DNA of 5,592 bases from Pelomonas sp041914785 (GTDB taxonomy: Bacteria > Pseudomonadota > Gammaproteobacteria > Burkholderiales > Burkholderiaceae_C): positions 1 to 5,592 of the forward strand of contig JAYSCT010000201.1 in NCBI GenBank assembly GCA_041914785.1, read 5' to 3'. Numbering within the stretch: position 1 is the first letter of the stretch; every line of letters starts with the position of its first letter. The notes below the pieces were generated by a model. It worked only from the letters and a program-made list of their open reading frames with translations, was not told where the DNA came from and searched no databases. Both the position numbers and the translations under genes were made by a program. Of this stretch, positions 1 to 5,348 are shown one piece after another.

Positions 1-5
1 TCCTG

Positions 6-10
6 CCTCC
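6..10 (-). promoter_or_regulatory. Ribosome binding site of the gene following dnaX (outside window)
   Basis: Read on the minus strand, the last bases of the window are GGAGG followed by CAGGA up to the edge. That is a near-consensus Shine-Dalgarno sequence with five bases after it, so a start codon would lie at or just past the window boundary. It sits about 40 bases after the dnaX stop with no terminator-like hairpin plus T-run between them, which suggests cotranscription with dnaX. In many proteobacteria the next gene is ybaB/ebfC followed by recR; that identity is inferred from known gene order, not seen here. Confidence 0.5.
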
Positions 11-51
11 AGACTCGGCTTCGACGGGAACAACGTCCTGAGAAACTACAT

Positions 52-1989
52 CTAGGGAGAGGGGGGCAGCACGGGCTGCACGGAGCCGGGCAGGATGCGT
101 GCCGACGGGAATTGGGACAACAGCGTTCGCGTCATCGGGTGCGTCTCGGCCAGGTGTTCGGCCGCGCGCTGCTGGGCTTCGGCACGCGCCACGGTGCGCA
201 GCGCAATGGAGTCTTCGGCGACGCCGGCCTCGAGGTGCAGCTTCGCGTCCAGCGCGGCTTCGAGCTTGGCCACGAGCGCCGGCGCGCGCAGCGACTCGCG
301 CTCCACGCGCAGCCGCCAGACCTCCCGGCCATCCACGGTCTCGCAGCTCAGCGCCTGCGCCTGGCGGGCCAGTTCGCCGGTCATGCCGAGGATGTTGGCC
401 GCGGCGATGCGCTCGGCCCAGCGGGCGCCTTCGGGCGTTTCGCGCAGCTCGATGCGGCGCGGCGCCTCGGGCTCGCGGGCATCGGGCGCCGCGACGGAGG
501 TCGGCGAATCGTCGGCCTCCATCCACGGCGGCGGCGCGTCGTCGGGCGGCGGGCCGTCGCCGAAGTCGACGACGTCCTCGGCCGCCGGCGCGTGCTCCAC
601 CGGCCGGGGGCGCAGCCGCGCGCCGAAGCTGGGCGCTGCCGGCTCGGAAACCTTGTGTGACGCCACCGGTGCCGGTGCAGCCACTACGGGAGCAGCCACC
701 GGCGAGGTGACAGGCGCAACCACCGGAGCGACCACCACAACAGGCGCGGGCGCAGTCACCACTGGTGCGGGTGGCGCGACCGGTGCAGCCACAGGCGCCA
801 CGGCCTTCGGCAGCGGCACGGCGACGACGGCCTTGGCCACCGCAGGCGGGCGCACCAGCGCGGCCGCCTTCACGGGCTTGGGGCTAGTGCCGGCCGGGCG
901 AAAGGCCAGCATGCGCAGCAGCACCATCAACAGACCGGCGTACTCGTCGGGCGCCAGGTGCAGCTCGGCGCGGCCGTGCAAGGCCATGCTGTACATCAGC
1001 TGGATCTCGTCGGCCGGCAGCGCCGCGGCAAGGCGGCGGATCTCGGCGGTCTCGCCGTCGGCGTCGTCCAGCGCCGCAGGCGCGGCCTGGGCCAGCGCCA
1101 TCTGCTGGAACAGCGTGGCCAGGTCTTCCAGCGTGCCGGCCGCCGACAGGCCCGCGCCGCGCAGCGCATCGGCCTGTGCCACGACGGCCTCGCCGCTGGC
1201 CGCGGCGAGTGCGTCGACGATTGACACGACGTGGCCGCGGTCCACGCTGCCCAGCATCTGGCGCACGCCGGCTTCGGTGAGGTTGCCGGCGCCGAAGGCA
1301 ATGGCCTGGTCGGTCAGCGACAGCGCGTCGCGCATGGAGCCGCGCGCCGCGCGCGACAGCAGCCGCAGCGCGCCCGGCTCGGCCGGCACGCTCTCGGCGC
1401 CCAGCACGTTGCCCAGGTGGCTCTGCACATCGGCCGCCGCCATGGGCCGCAGGTTGAACTGCAGGCAGCGCGACAGCACGGTGACGGGCACCTTCTGCGG
1501 GTCGGTCGTCGCGAGCACGAACTTCAGGTACTCGGGCGGTTCCTCCAGCGTCTTCAGCATCGCGTTGAACGCGGTGTTCGACAACATGTGCACTTCGTCG
1601 ATCATGTAGACCTTGAAGCGGCCGACGACGGGCTTGTAGACCGCCTGGTCCAGCAGCTGCGAGATCTCCTCGACGCCGCGGTTGGAGGCCGCGTCCAGCT
1701 CCACGTAGTCGACGAAGCGGCCGGCGTCGATGTCGCGGCAGGCCGCGCAGACGCCGCAGGGCTGGGCCGTGATGCCGCCCGTGCCGTCCGGCCCGGTGCA
1801 GTTCAGGCTCTTGGCGAGGATGCGCGACACCGTCGTCTTGCCGACGCCACGCGTGCCGGTGAACAGGTAGGCGTGGTGCAGCCGGCCCTGCGTCAGCGCG
1901 TTGGCCAGCGCCTGCACGACATGCTCCTGGCCGACGAGCTGCTCGAAACTCTGCGGACGGTATTTGCGGGCCAGGACCAGATAACTCAT
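52..1989 (-). CDS. dnaX: DNA polymerase III subunit tau/gamma (DnaX)
   Basis: This is the clamp-loader ATPase of the replicative polymerase. Together with the delta and delta' subunits it loads the beta sliding clamp, and in tau form it joins core polymerases and the DnaB helicase at the fork. The 645-residue product begins with the typical MSYLVLARKYRP. Visible motifs are Walker A GTRGVGKT (45-52), zinc-binding cysteines C64, C78, C81 and C84, Walker B/DEVH (131-134), sensor-1 TTD (161-163), the SRC motif (173-175) and sensor-2 GSMRD (217-221). The clamp-loader collar follows to about residue 365. Residues 368-445 form a low-complexity Ala/Pro/Val linker, then an acidic, proline-rich stretch (about 471-508) and a tau-specific C-terminal domain (about 510-645). 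No Shine-Dalgarno sequence precedes the ATG; a -10 box lies so close that the mRNA may be nearly leaderless. No A-rich slippery heptamer for making gamma is present. The length is normal for a tau protein and the gene looks intact. Confidence 0.98.
   Translation of the reverse strand: MSYLVLARKYRPQSFEQLVGQEHVVQALANALTQGRLHHAYLFTGTRGVGKTTVSRILAKSLNCTGPDGTGGITAQPCGVCAACRDIDAGRFVDYVELDAASNRGVEEISQLLDQAVYKPVVGRFKVYMIDEVHMLSNTAFNAMLKTLEEPPEYLKFVLATTDPQKVPVTVLSRCLQFNLRPMAAADVQSHLGNVLGAESVPAEPGALRLLSRAARGSMRDALSLTDQAIAFGAGNLTEAGVRQMLGSVDRGHVVSIVDALAAASGEAVVAQADALRGAGLSAAGTLEDLATLFQQMALAQAAPAALDDADGETAEIRRLAAALPADEIQLMYSMALHGRAELHLAPDEYAGLLMVLLRMLAFRPAGTSPKPVKAAALVRPPAVAKAVVAVPLPKAVAPVAAPVAPPAPVVTAPAPVVVVAPVVAPVTSPVAAPVVAAPAPVASHKVSEPAAPSFGARLRPRPVEHAPAAEDVVDFGDGPPPDDAPPPWMEADDSPTSVAAPDAREPEAPRRIELRETPEGARWAERIAAANILGMTGELARQAQALSCETVDGREVWRLRVERESLRAPALVAKLEAALDAKLHLEAGVAEDSIALRTVARAEAQQRAAEHLAETHPMTRTLLSQFPSARILPGSVQPVLPPSP
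655..888 (-). repeat. Low-complexity Ala/Pro/Val linker segment inside dnaX
   Basis: Codons 368-445 of dnaX encode a degenerate repeat built from Ala-Pro, Pro-Val and Val-Val units. At DNA level this shows as recurring ACCGGTGC- and CCACCGG-like blocks on the plus strand, with more A and T at wobble positions than in the flanking domains. Flexible linkers between the clamp-loader module and the tau C-terminal domain are usual in DnaX. Their length and sequence vary between species, so this stretch is probably evolving freely and by slippage. Confidence 0.7.
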
Positions 1990-1997
1990 GGGCGCGG

Positions 1998-2026
1998 ATT
2001 CTAGGAGCGGCAGCCGCCCCGGTCGG
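1998..2026 (-). promoter_or_regulatory. Predicted sigma70 promoter of dnaX
   Basis: On the minus strand TAGAAT (2003-1998) matches the -10 consensus TATAAT at five of six positions. At 17 bp spacing the -35 position holds CCGACC (2026-2021), which keeps only the GAC core of TTGACA. Transcription would start around 1991-1990, within a few bases of the dnaX ATG at 1989. This fits the lack of a Shine-Dalgarno sequence there. The spacer and -35 region are overlapped by the inverted repeat at 2008-2036. Confidence 0.55.
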
Positions 2027-2036
2027 CCGGCTGCCG
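2008..2036. repeat. Perfect 9-bp inverted repeat between dnaX and the regulator gene
   Basis: CGGCAGCCG (2008-2016) and CGGCTGCCG (2028-2036) are exact reverse complements separated by 11 bases, with centres 20 bp apart, about two helical turns. No T-run follows on either strand, so it is not an intrinsic terminator. It overlaps the spacer and flanks the -35 position of the predicted dnaX promoter, and its right arm ends just before the possible -10 box of the regulator gene. It could be an operator for a dimeric repressor or activator. A chance GC-rich palindrome remains possible. Confidence 0.5.
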
Positions 2037-2037
2037 A

Positions 2038-2043
2038 TATGCT
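2038..2043 (+). promoter_or_regulatory. Possible -10 box for the two-component operon
   Basis: TATGCT matches the first three and the last position of TATAAT and lies 35 bases before the regulator ATG. No acceptable -35 element is visible 16-18 bp upstream, where the DNA is part of a GC-rich inverted repeat. If real, the promoter would probably need an activator, possibly the regulator itself, as OmpR-family regulators often autoregulate. The prediction is weak. Confidence 0.25.
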
Positions 2044-2078
2044 GCGCGTCTTCCTGGCATGACCGCCCCGCCCTGCCC

Positions 2079-2741
2079 ATGCTGGTGCTGCTGATCGAAG
2101 ACGACCTGGACCTGGGCAGCGCGCTGCACCGGGTGCTGCTGGCCGCGGGGCACGACACGCTGTGGGTGCGCCGCGCGGCCGACGTGCCGCCCGACCTGGG
2201 TGACGCCGGCGTGCAGGCCGTGCTGCTGGACCTGGGCCTGCCCGACGGCAGCGGCCTGGCGCTGCTGCGGCGCTGGCGGCAGGCCGGCGTCGGCACGCCG
2301 GTGCTGGTCATCACGGCGCAGGGCTCGCTGCACCAGCGGCTGGACGGCCTGGACGCCGGCGCCGACGACTACCTCGTCAAGCCCTTCGAGGTGCCCGAGC
2401 TGCTGGCCCGGCTGCGCGCCGTGGCCCGCCGCAGCGCGCAGCAGAGCAGCGACGACTGGCCGTTCGGCGCCCTCGTGCTGCAGCCCGGCCGGGCCCGCGC
2501 GCTGCTGCACGGCGAAGTGCTGGCGCTGTCGCCACGCGAGTTCCAGCTGCTGCAGGCACTGGCCGAGGCCGGCGGCCAGGTGGTGCCGCGCCACCAGCTC
2601 GCGCAGCGGCTGGAGCCGCTGGGCGACGCGCTGCAGCTCACCGCGCTGCAGATGCACCTGAGCAACCTGCGCCGCAAGATCGGCGCCGAGCGCATCGGCA
2701 CGCTGCGCGGCGTGGGCTACTGGCTGGAGGCGCTTCCATGA
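2079..2741 (+). CDS. OmpR/PhoB-family response regulator (QseB/PmrA-like)
   Basis: This is the DNA-binding output protein of a two-component system, phosphorylated by the kinase encoded next. The 220-residue protein has an N-terminal receiver domain (about 1-117) with acidic pocket E7-D8-D9, phospho-acceptor D51 in LLDLGLPDGSG, switch Thr T79 and invariant K101 in the YLVKPFE motif. A winged-helix DNA-binding domain (about 128-217) includes SPREFQLLQAL, the recognition-helix region ending LSNLRRKIG, and the closing wing GTLRGVGYWL. The typical Asn-Ala-Val-Glu-Val before the recognition helix is replaced by LTALQM, a mild divergence. The start is fixed by the MLVLLIEDD opening; no in-frame start lies nearby upstream and no Shine-Dalgarno sequence is visible. 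The stop overlaps the kinase start by ATGA, indicating translational coupling. Target genes cannot be read from sequence; QseB/PmrA/TctD-like is the closest family guess. Confidence 0.95.
   Translation: MLVLLIEDDLDLGSALHRVLLAAGHDTLWVRRAADVPPDLGDAGVQAVLLDLGLPDGSGLALLRRWRQAGVGTPVLVITAQGSLHQRLDGLDAGADDYLVKPFEVPELLARLRAVARRSAQQSSDDWPFGALVLQPGRARALLHGEVLALSPREFQLLQALAEAGGQVVPRHQLAQRLEPLGDALQLTALQMHLSNLRRKIGAERIGTLRGVGYWLEALP
2726..2730 (+). promoter_or_regulatory. Ribosome binding site of the sensor kinase gene
   Basis: GGAGG lies within the last codons of the regulator gene, seven bases before the kinase ATG at 2738. It is one of the few clear Shine-Dalgarno sequences in the window. It supports the ATGA-overlap start and translation coupled to the regulator. 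Confidence 0.75.
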
Positions 2742-4051
2742 CGTGGCCGCCCCGCACGCTGACCCGGCGCCTGGTGCTGACGCTGCTGGCGGCGCTGGCC
2801 GGCGTCGCGGTGCTGCTGACGGCCTTCAACGTCTGGGACATCAAGCGCCAGGCCGACGGGGCACAGGTGCGGCCCGTCGCGCAGGTCATGCTGCACCTGG
2901 TGGACAGCCTGCCCGACGCCACCACCGCCCGGCAGGCGCTGCAGGGCTTCGTGCAGCAGCTCAACCGAGAGCGCGCACAGCTGCCCATGCCGCTGCCGCC
3001 GCTGCACGTGCAGCTGTGGGACGCGGCGGGCCAGCTGCAATTGGCGCTGCCCGACGCGCCACCACCGGCCGGCGCGGCGCGCGTGGCCGTGCAGGGCGAG
3101 CGCTGGCGGCTGCAGGTACACGAGGCCCTGCCCGACGACGCCACGCTGCTGCGCTGGCAGGCCAGCGAGCTGCTGGTGCAGCTGCTCATCGCGCTGCCGC
3201 TGCTGGCGCTGCCGCTGTGGCTGGCCGTGCGCAGCGGGCTGCGGCCGCTGCGGCGCTTCACGGCCCGGGTGGCGGCGCTGGACCCGCGCGGCCCGCTGCA
3301 GCCGCTGGGGCTGGACCTGCGCTACGCCGAGCTGGCGCCGGTGGGCCGCGCGTTCGACGCCCTCATCGCGCGGCTCGACGAGCGCCTGGCGCTGGAGCGC
3401 GCCTTTGTGCAGGACGCCGCCCACGAGCTGCGCACGCCGCTGGCCGCGCTGGCCGCCCAGGTGCACCTGCTGCTGGAGGCCGGCGACGCGCGCGACCAAC
3501 GCGCCAGCGCCGCCGAGCTGCTGGCCACGCTGCAGCGCACCGCCCACCTGTCCCAGCAGCTGCTGGACCTGGCGCTGCTGGACCGCGGTGACCGCCCGGC
3601 CGAGGCGCTGGACCTGGCCGACCTCGGCGCCGAGCTGCTCGCGTCGCTGCATGCCCAGGCCCGCGCCCGAGGCCAGCACCTGGCGCTGGAGGGGCCCGAG
3701 CAGCTGCCCTGGCACGGCGACCGTGCCGCCGTCGTCCACGTGCTGCAGAACCTGCTCGACAACGCGCTGCGCTACACGCCCGACGGCGGCCATGTCGAGC
3801 TGCGCCTGAGCGCCGCGCCAACGCGGCTGGCCGTGCTGGACGACGGCCCGGGCATCCCCGAGGCCGAGCGCGAGCGGGTGTTCGACCGCTTCTGGCGCTC
3901 TCCCGGCCAGGCCCAGGCCGGCACCGGCCTGGGCCTGGCCATCGCCGCGCAGGCCGCCCAGCGCCTGGGCGGCCACCTGCGGCTCGTGCCGGGGCTGCAC
4001 GGCCGCGGCGTGGGCTTCGAGCTGACGCTGCCGGAGCGCCGCGGGGTTTAG
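2738..4051 (+). CDS. Sensor histidine kinase, QseC-like
   Basis: This is an inner-membrane sensor kinase, partner of the preceding response regulator. The 437-residue protein has a short basic N-terminus, a first membrane segment (about 11-31), a periplasmic region (about 34-143) and a second membrane segment (about 145-165). A short HAMP-like connector (GLRPL onward, about 167-220) leads to the dimerisation domain with phospho-acceptor H229 in DAAHELRTPLAAL. The ATPase domain shows the N box (N338, N342 in QNLLDNALRYTP), G1 box DDGPG (368-372), F box FDRFWR (382-387) and G2 box GTGLGLAI (395-402). All catalytic residues are present. The periplasmic part carries VQLWDAAGQL followed by a WRLQV segment, as in the N-terminal sensor domain of QseC/TctE-type kinases. 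The ligand is unknown; divalent metals, cationic peptides or carboxylates are family precedents only. The ATGA overlap with the regulator and the GGAGG seven bases upstream fix the start. Confidence 0.95.
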   Translation: MTWPPRTLTRRLVLTLLAALAGVAVLLTAFNVWDIKRQADGAQVRPVAQVMLHLVDSLPDATTARQALQGFVQQLNRERAQLPMPLPPLHVQLWDAAGQLQLALPDAPPPAGAARVAVQGERWRLQVHEALPDDATLLRWQASELLVQLLIALPLLALPLWLAVRSGLRPLRRFTARVAALDPRGPLQPLGLDLRYAELAPVGRAFDALIARLDERLALERAFVQDAAHELRTPLAALAAQVHLLLEAGDARDQRASAAELLATLQRTAHLSQQLLDLALLDRGDRPAEALDLADLGAELLASLHAQARARGQHLALEGPEQLPWHGDRAAVVHVLQNLLDNALRYTPDGGHVELRLSAAPTRLAVLDDGPGIPEAERERVFDRFWRSPGQAQAGTGLGLAIAAQAAQRLGGHLRLVPGLHGRGVGFELTLPERRGV

Positions 4052-4072
4052 CGAGCCTTTAGGGTCAAACCC
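4044..4072 (+). repeat. Inverted repeat at the kinase stop (GGGTTT / AAACCC)
   Basis: GGGTTT (4044-4049) contains the first two bases of the kinase TAG stop and can pair with AAACCC (4067-4072) across a 17-base loop. No T-run follows, so it is not a standard intrinsic terminator. Its right arm shares bases 4067-4068 with the left arm of the larger inverted repeat at 4062-4110, so the two pairings exclude each other. No folding energy was calculated. Confidence 0.35.
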
Positions 4073-4110
4073 GAAGAATCCGCGGCATCCCCACTGCCCT
4101 GGATTGACCC
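4062..4110 (+). repeat. Inverted repeat reaching the hydrolase start (GGGTCAA / TTGACCC)
   Basis: GGGTCAA (4062-4068) and TTGACCC (4104-4110) are perfect 7-bp reverse complements with a 35-base interval. The right arm ends one base before the TTG start codon of the hydrolase gene, so pairing in the mRNA would cover the ribosome landing site. The two half-sites could alternatively be DNA binding sites for the neighbouring regulator. A smaller hairpin, GGGT-CAA-ACCC (4062-4072), competes with it. Function is speculative. Confidence 0.4.
4074..4079 (+). promoter_or_regulatory. Possible -10 box for the serine hydrolase gene
   Basis: AAGAAT matches TATAAT at four of six positions and lies in AGAATCCGCG, a ten-base string identical to the -10 region of the predicted dnaX promoter. 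Transcription would start near 4086, giving a leader of about 26 bases. No good -35 element is visible. Readthrough from the kinase gene is also plausible because there is no terminator between the genes. Confidence 0.3.
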
Positions 4111-4111
4111 C

Positions 4112-5305
4112 TTGTCCTACCCGGCCCAACCGACCCGCCGCCACCTGCTCGCCGCCCTCATCGGCTCGCCCACCCTGCTGGCCGCCTGTGGCGGCGGTGG
4201 CGGCCAGCGCGACGAGATCCTCGACCCACGCCTGCTGACCGAAAACCAGCGCCTGCAAGACCAGGCCAACGCCGCCGTGCAGCCCGGCGGCCTGGCCGGC
4301 ATCGTCATCGCCAGCCAGTACCACAGCGCCAGCAAGCTCTACCGCGCCTGCGCCGGCCGCCGCCTCCTCCCCCAGGGCGACTCGCTGCAAGGCGACGAGA
4401 GCTTCAGCACCGGCTCGCTGGGCAAGGCCATGACGGCCGCGCTGGCCGCCCGACTCGTCGAGCAGGGGCGGCTGCGCTGGGACAGCCGGCCCGTCGACCT
4501 CATCCCCACGCTGGCCACGCTGCAACAGCCCGCCTACGCCGGCATCACGCTGACCCAGCTGCTGGACCACCGCAGCGGCCTGCCCTACGGCGGTGAGGAC
4601 GACCTTGCGACGTTCGTGGAGGCCTGGGCCGCCGATGGCCAGCCCGCGCCCGCCACGCCGATGCTGCGCCGCCGCGCCGTGCTGGCCTGGGCGCTGCAGT
4701 CGTCGCCCGCCGGCCCCACCGGCGAGTTCCTCTACTCCAACATCGGCTACGAGCTGGTGGCCTGGATGCTGGAAGCCGCCACCGGTGACAGCTTCGAGGC
4801 GCTGCTGCAGCGCGAGATCCACCAGCCACTGGGCCTGACGCTGCTCGTGCAGCCGCCGGCCGATGCCGCCACCGGCCATGCCGGCCCGTCCCCGGCCGTG
4901 CTGGCCGTGGCCGAGCTGCCCGCGGCTGTCGACGCCTGGCTGCAGGCGCTGCAGGGCAGCGGCGGCCAGTGGATGACCGCCAGCGCCTACGCCCGGTGGC
5001 TGCGCGAGCACCAGCGCGCGCTGCAGGGGCAAGGCAGCCTGCTGCCGGCGGACTACCTGCGCCGCCTGCGGGCGCTGCGCCCCGGCGAGTACGCGCTGGG
5101 CTGGCAGGGCGGCGGCACGGTGCAGTCGCCGCTGCTGGTGCACAGCGGCGGCATGCCGGGGTTCACGAGCCTCGTGGCGCTGCGCCAGGACGGCCAGGCC
5201 GCCTGCTTCGCGTTCAGCAACACCCAGGCCAGCGGCGGCGGCACCACGGACTGGGTGGCCGCTCGCCTCGATTCGGCGCTGTCTGCCGTGCTCTTGGGCC
5301 ACTGA
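4112..5305 (+). CDS. Tat-type lipoprotein serine hydrolase (class C beta-lactamase/esterase family)
   Basis: This is a predicted membrane-anchored serine hydrolase acting outside the cytoplasm, with an esterase or peptidoglycan-peptidase type activity. Residues 1-26 form a signal peptide with a twin-arginine motif TRRHLLA (8-14), a hydrophobic stretch and the lipobox LLAAC, so C26 should be lipidated after cleavage; a flexible Gly run follows. The catalytic fold shows SxxK as S102-L-G-K105, the LLDHRSGLP motif (150-158), YSN (208-210) as the YxN motif, and HSGG (344-347) in place of the KTG triad of true beta-lactamases. That last motif is common in family esterases and peptidases and argues against classical antibiotic hydrolysis. 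The length of 397 residues is normal. The TTG start is chosen because it is the only start that keeps the whole signal peptide; no ATG or GTG occurs in frame nearby and no clear ribosome binding site is present. Substrate is unknown. Confidence 0.88.
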   Translation: MSYPAQPTRRHLLAALIGSPTLLAACGGGGGQRDEILDPRLLTENQRLQDQANAAVQPGGLAGIVIASQYHSASKLYRACAGRRLLPQGDSLQGDESFSTGSLGKAMTAALAARLVEQGRLRWDSRPVDLIPTLATLQQPAYAGITLTQLLDHRSGLPYGGEDDLATFVEAWAADGQPAPATPMLRRRAVLAWALQSSPAGPTGEFLYSNIGYELVAWMLEAATGDSFEALLQREIHQPLGLTLLVQPPADAATGHAGPSPAVLAVAELPAAVDAWLQALQGSGGQWMTASAYARWLREHQRALQGQGSLLPADYLRRLRALRPGEYALGWQGGGTVQSPLLVHSGGMPGFTSLVALRQDGQAACFAFSNTQASGGGTTDWVAARLDSALSAVLLGH

Positions 5306-5308
5306 AGA

Positions 5309-5314
5309 GACAAT
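5309..5314 (+). promoter_or_regulatory. Possible -10 box for the PurM-like gene
   Basis: GACAAT, a four-of-six match to TATAAT, begins four bases after the hydrolase stop and is followed by CGCGCC, as often seen in GC-rich betaproteobacterial promoters. It would give a leader of roughly 28 bases. No convincing -35 element is found 16-18 bp upstream, and no Shine-Dalgarno sequence precedes the ATG at 5349. The 43-bp gap holds no terminator. Confidence 0.3.
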
Positions 5315-5348
5315 CGCGCCTGAACACCTTTCACAGCCGCGGCGCGAC

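Noticed and set aside
61..66. Six-base G run as a dnaX frameshift site
   Set aside because: It lies at the last codons of the gene, far beyond where the gamma form would end, so slippage there would only alter the final residues.
655..888. Tandem repeat or CRISPR-like array
   Set aside because: The repeated blocks are imperfect, in frame with dnaX, and fully explained by a coding Ala/Pro/Val linker. There are no regular unit and spacer lengths.
95..1609. Plus-strand open frames opposite dnaX (also 1231-2004)
   Set aside because: dnaX is complete with all its motifs. The opposite frames give Ser/Ala/Arg- or His/Gln/Arg-rich low-complexity proteins with no recognisable family.
2008..2036. Intrinsic terminator at the inverted repeat
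   Set aside because: No run of T follows the stem on either strand. It also lies between divergent start codons, where a terminator is not expected.
884..2314. Minus-strand frame spanning the dnaX N-terminal region and the regulator gene
   Set aside because: It is an out-of-frame reading of dnaX that crosses the intergenic region, with Arg/Ala/Gly-rich composition and no motif.
4112..5305. The hydrolase as a true class C beta-lactamase resistance gene
   Set aside because: The SxxK and YxN motifs are present, but the third motif is HSG rather than KTG and the protein is a lipoprotein. The wider esterase/peptidase family is the safer call.
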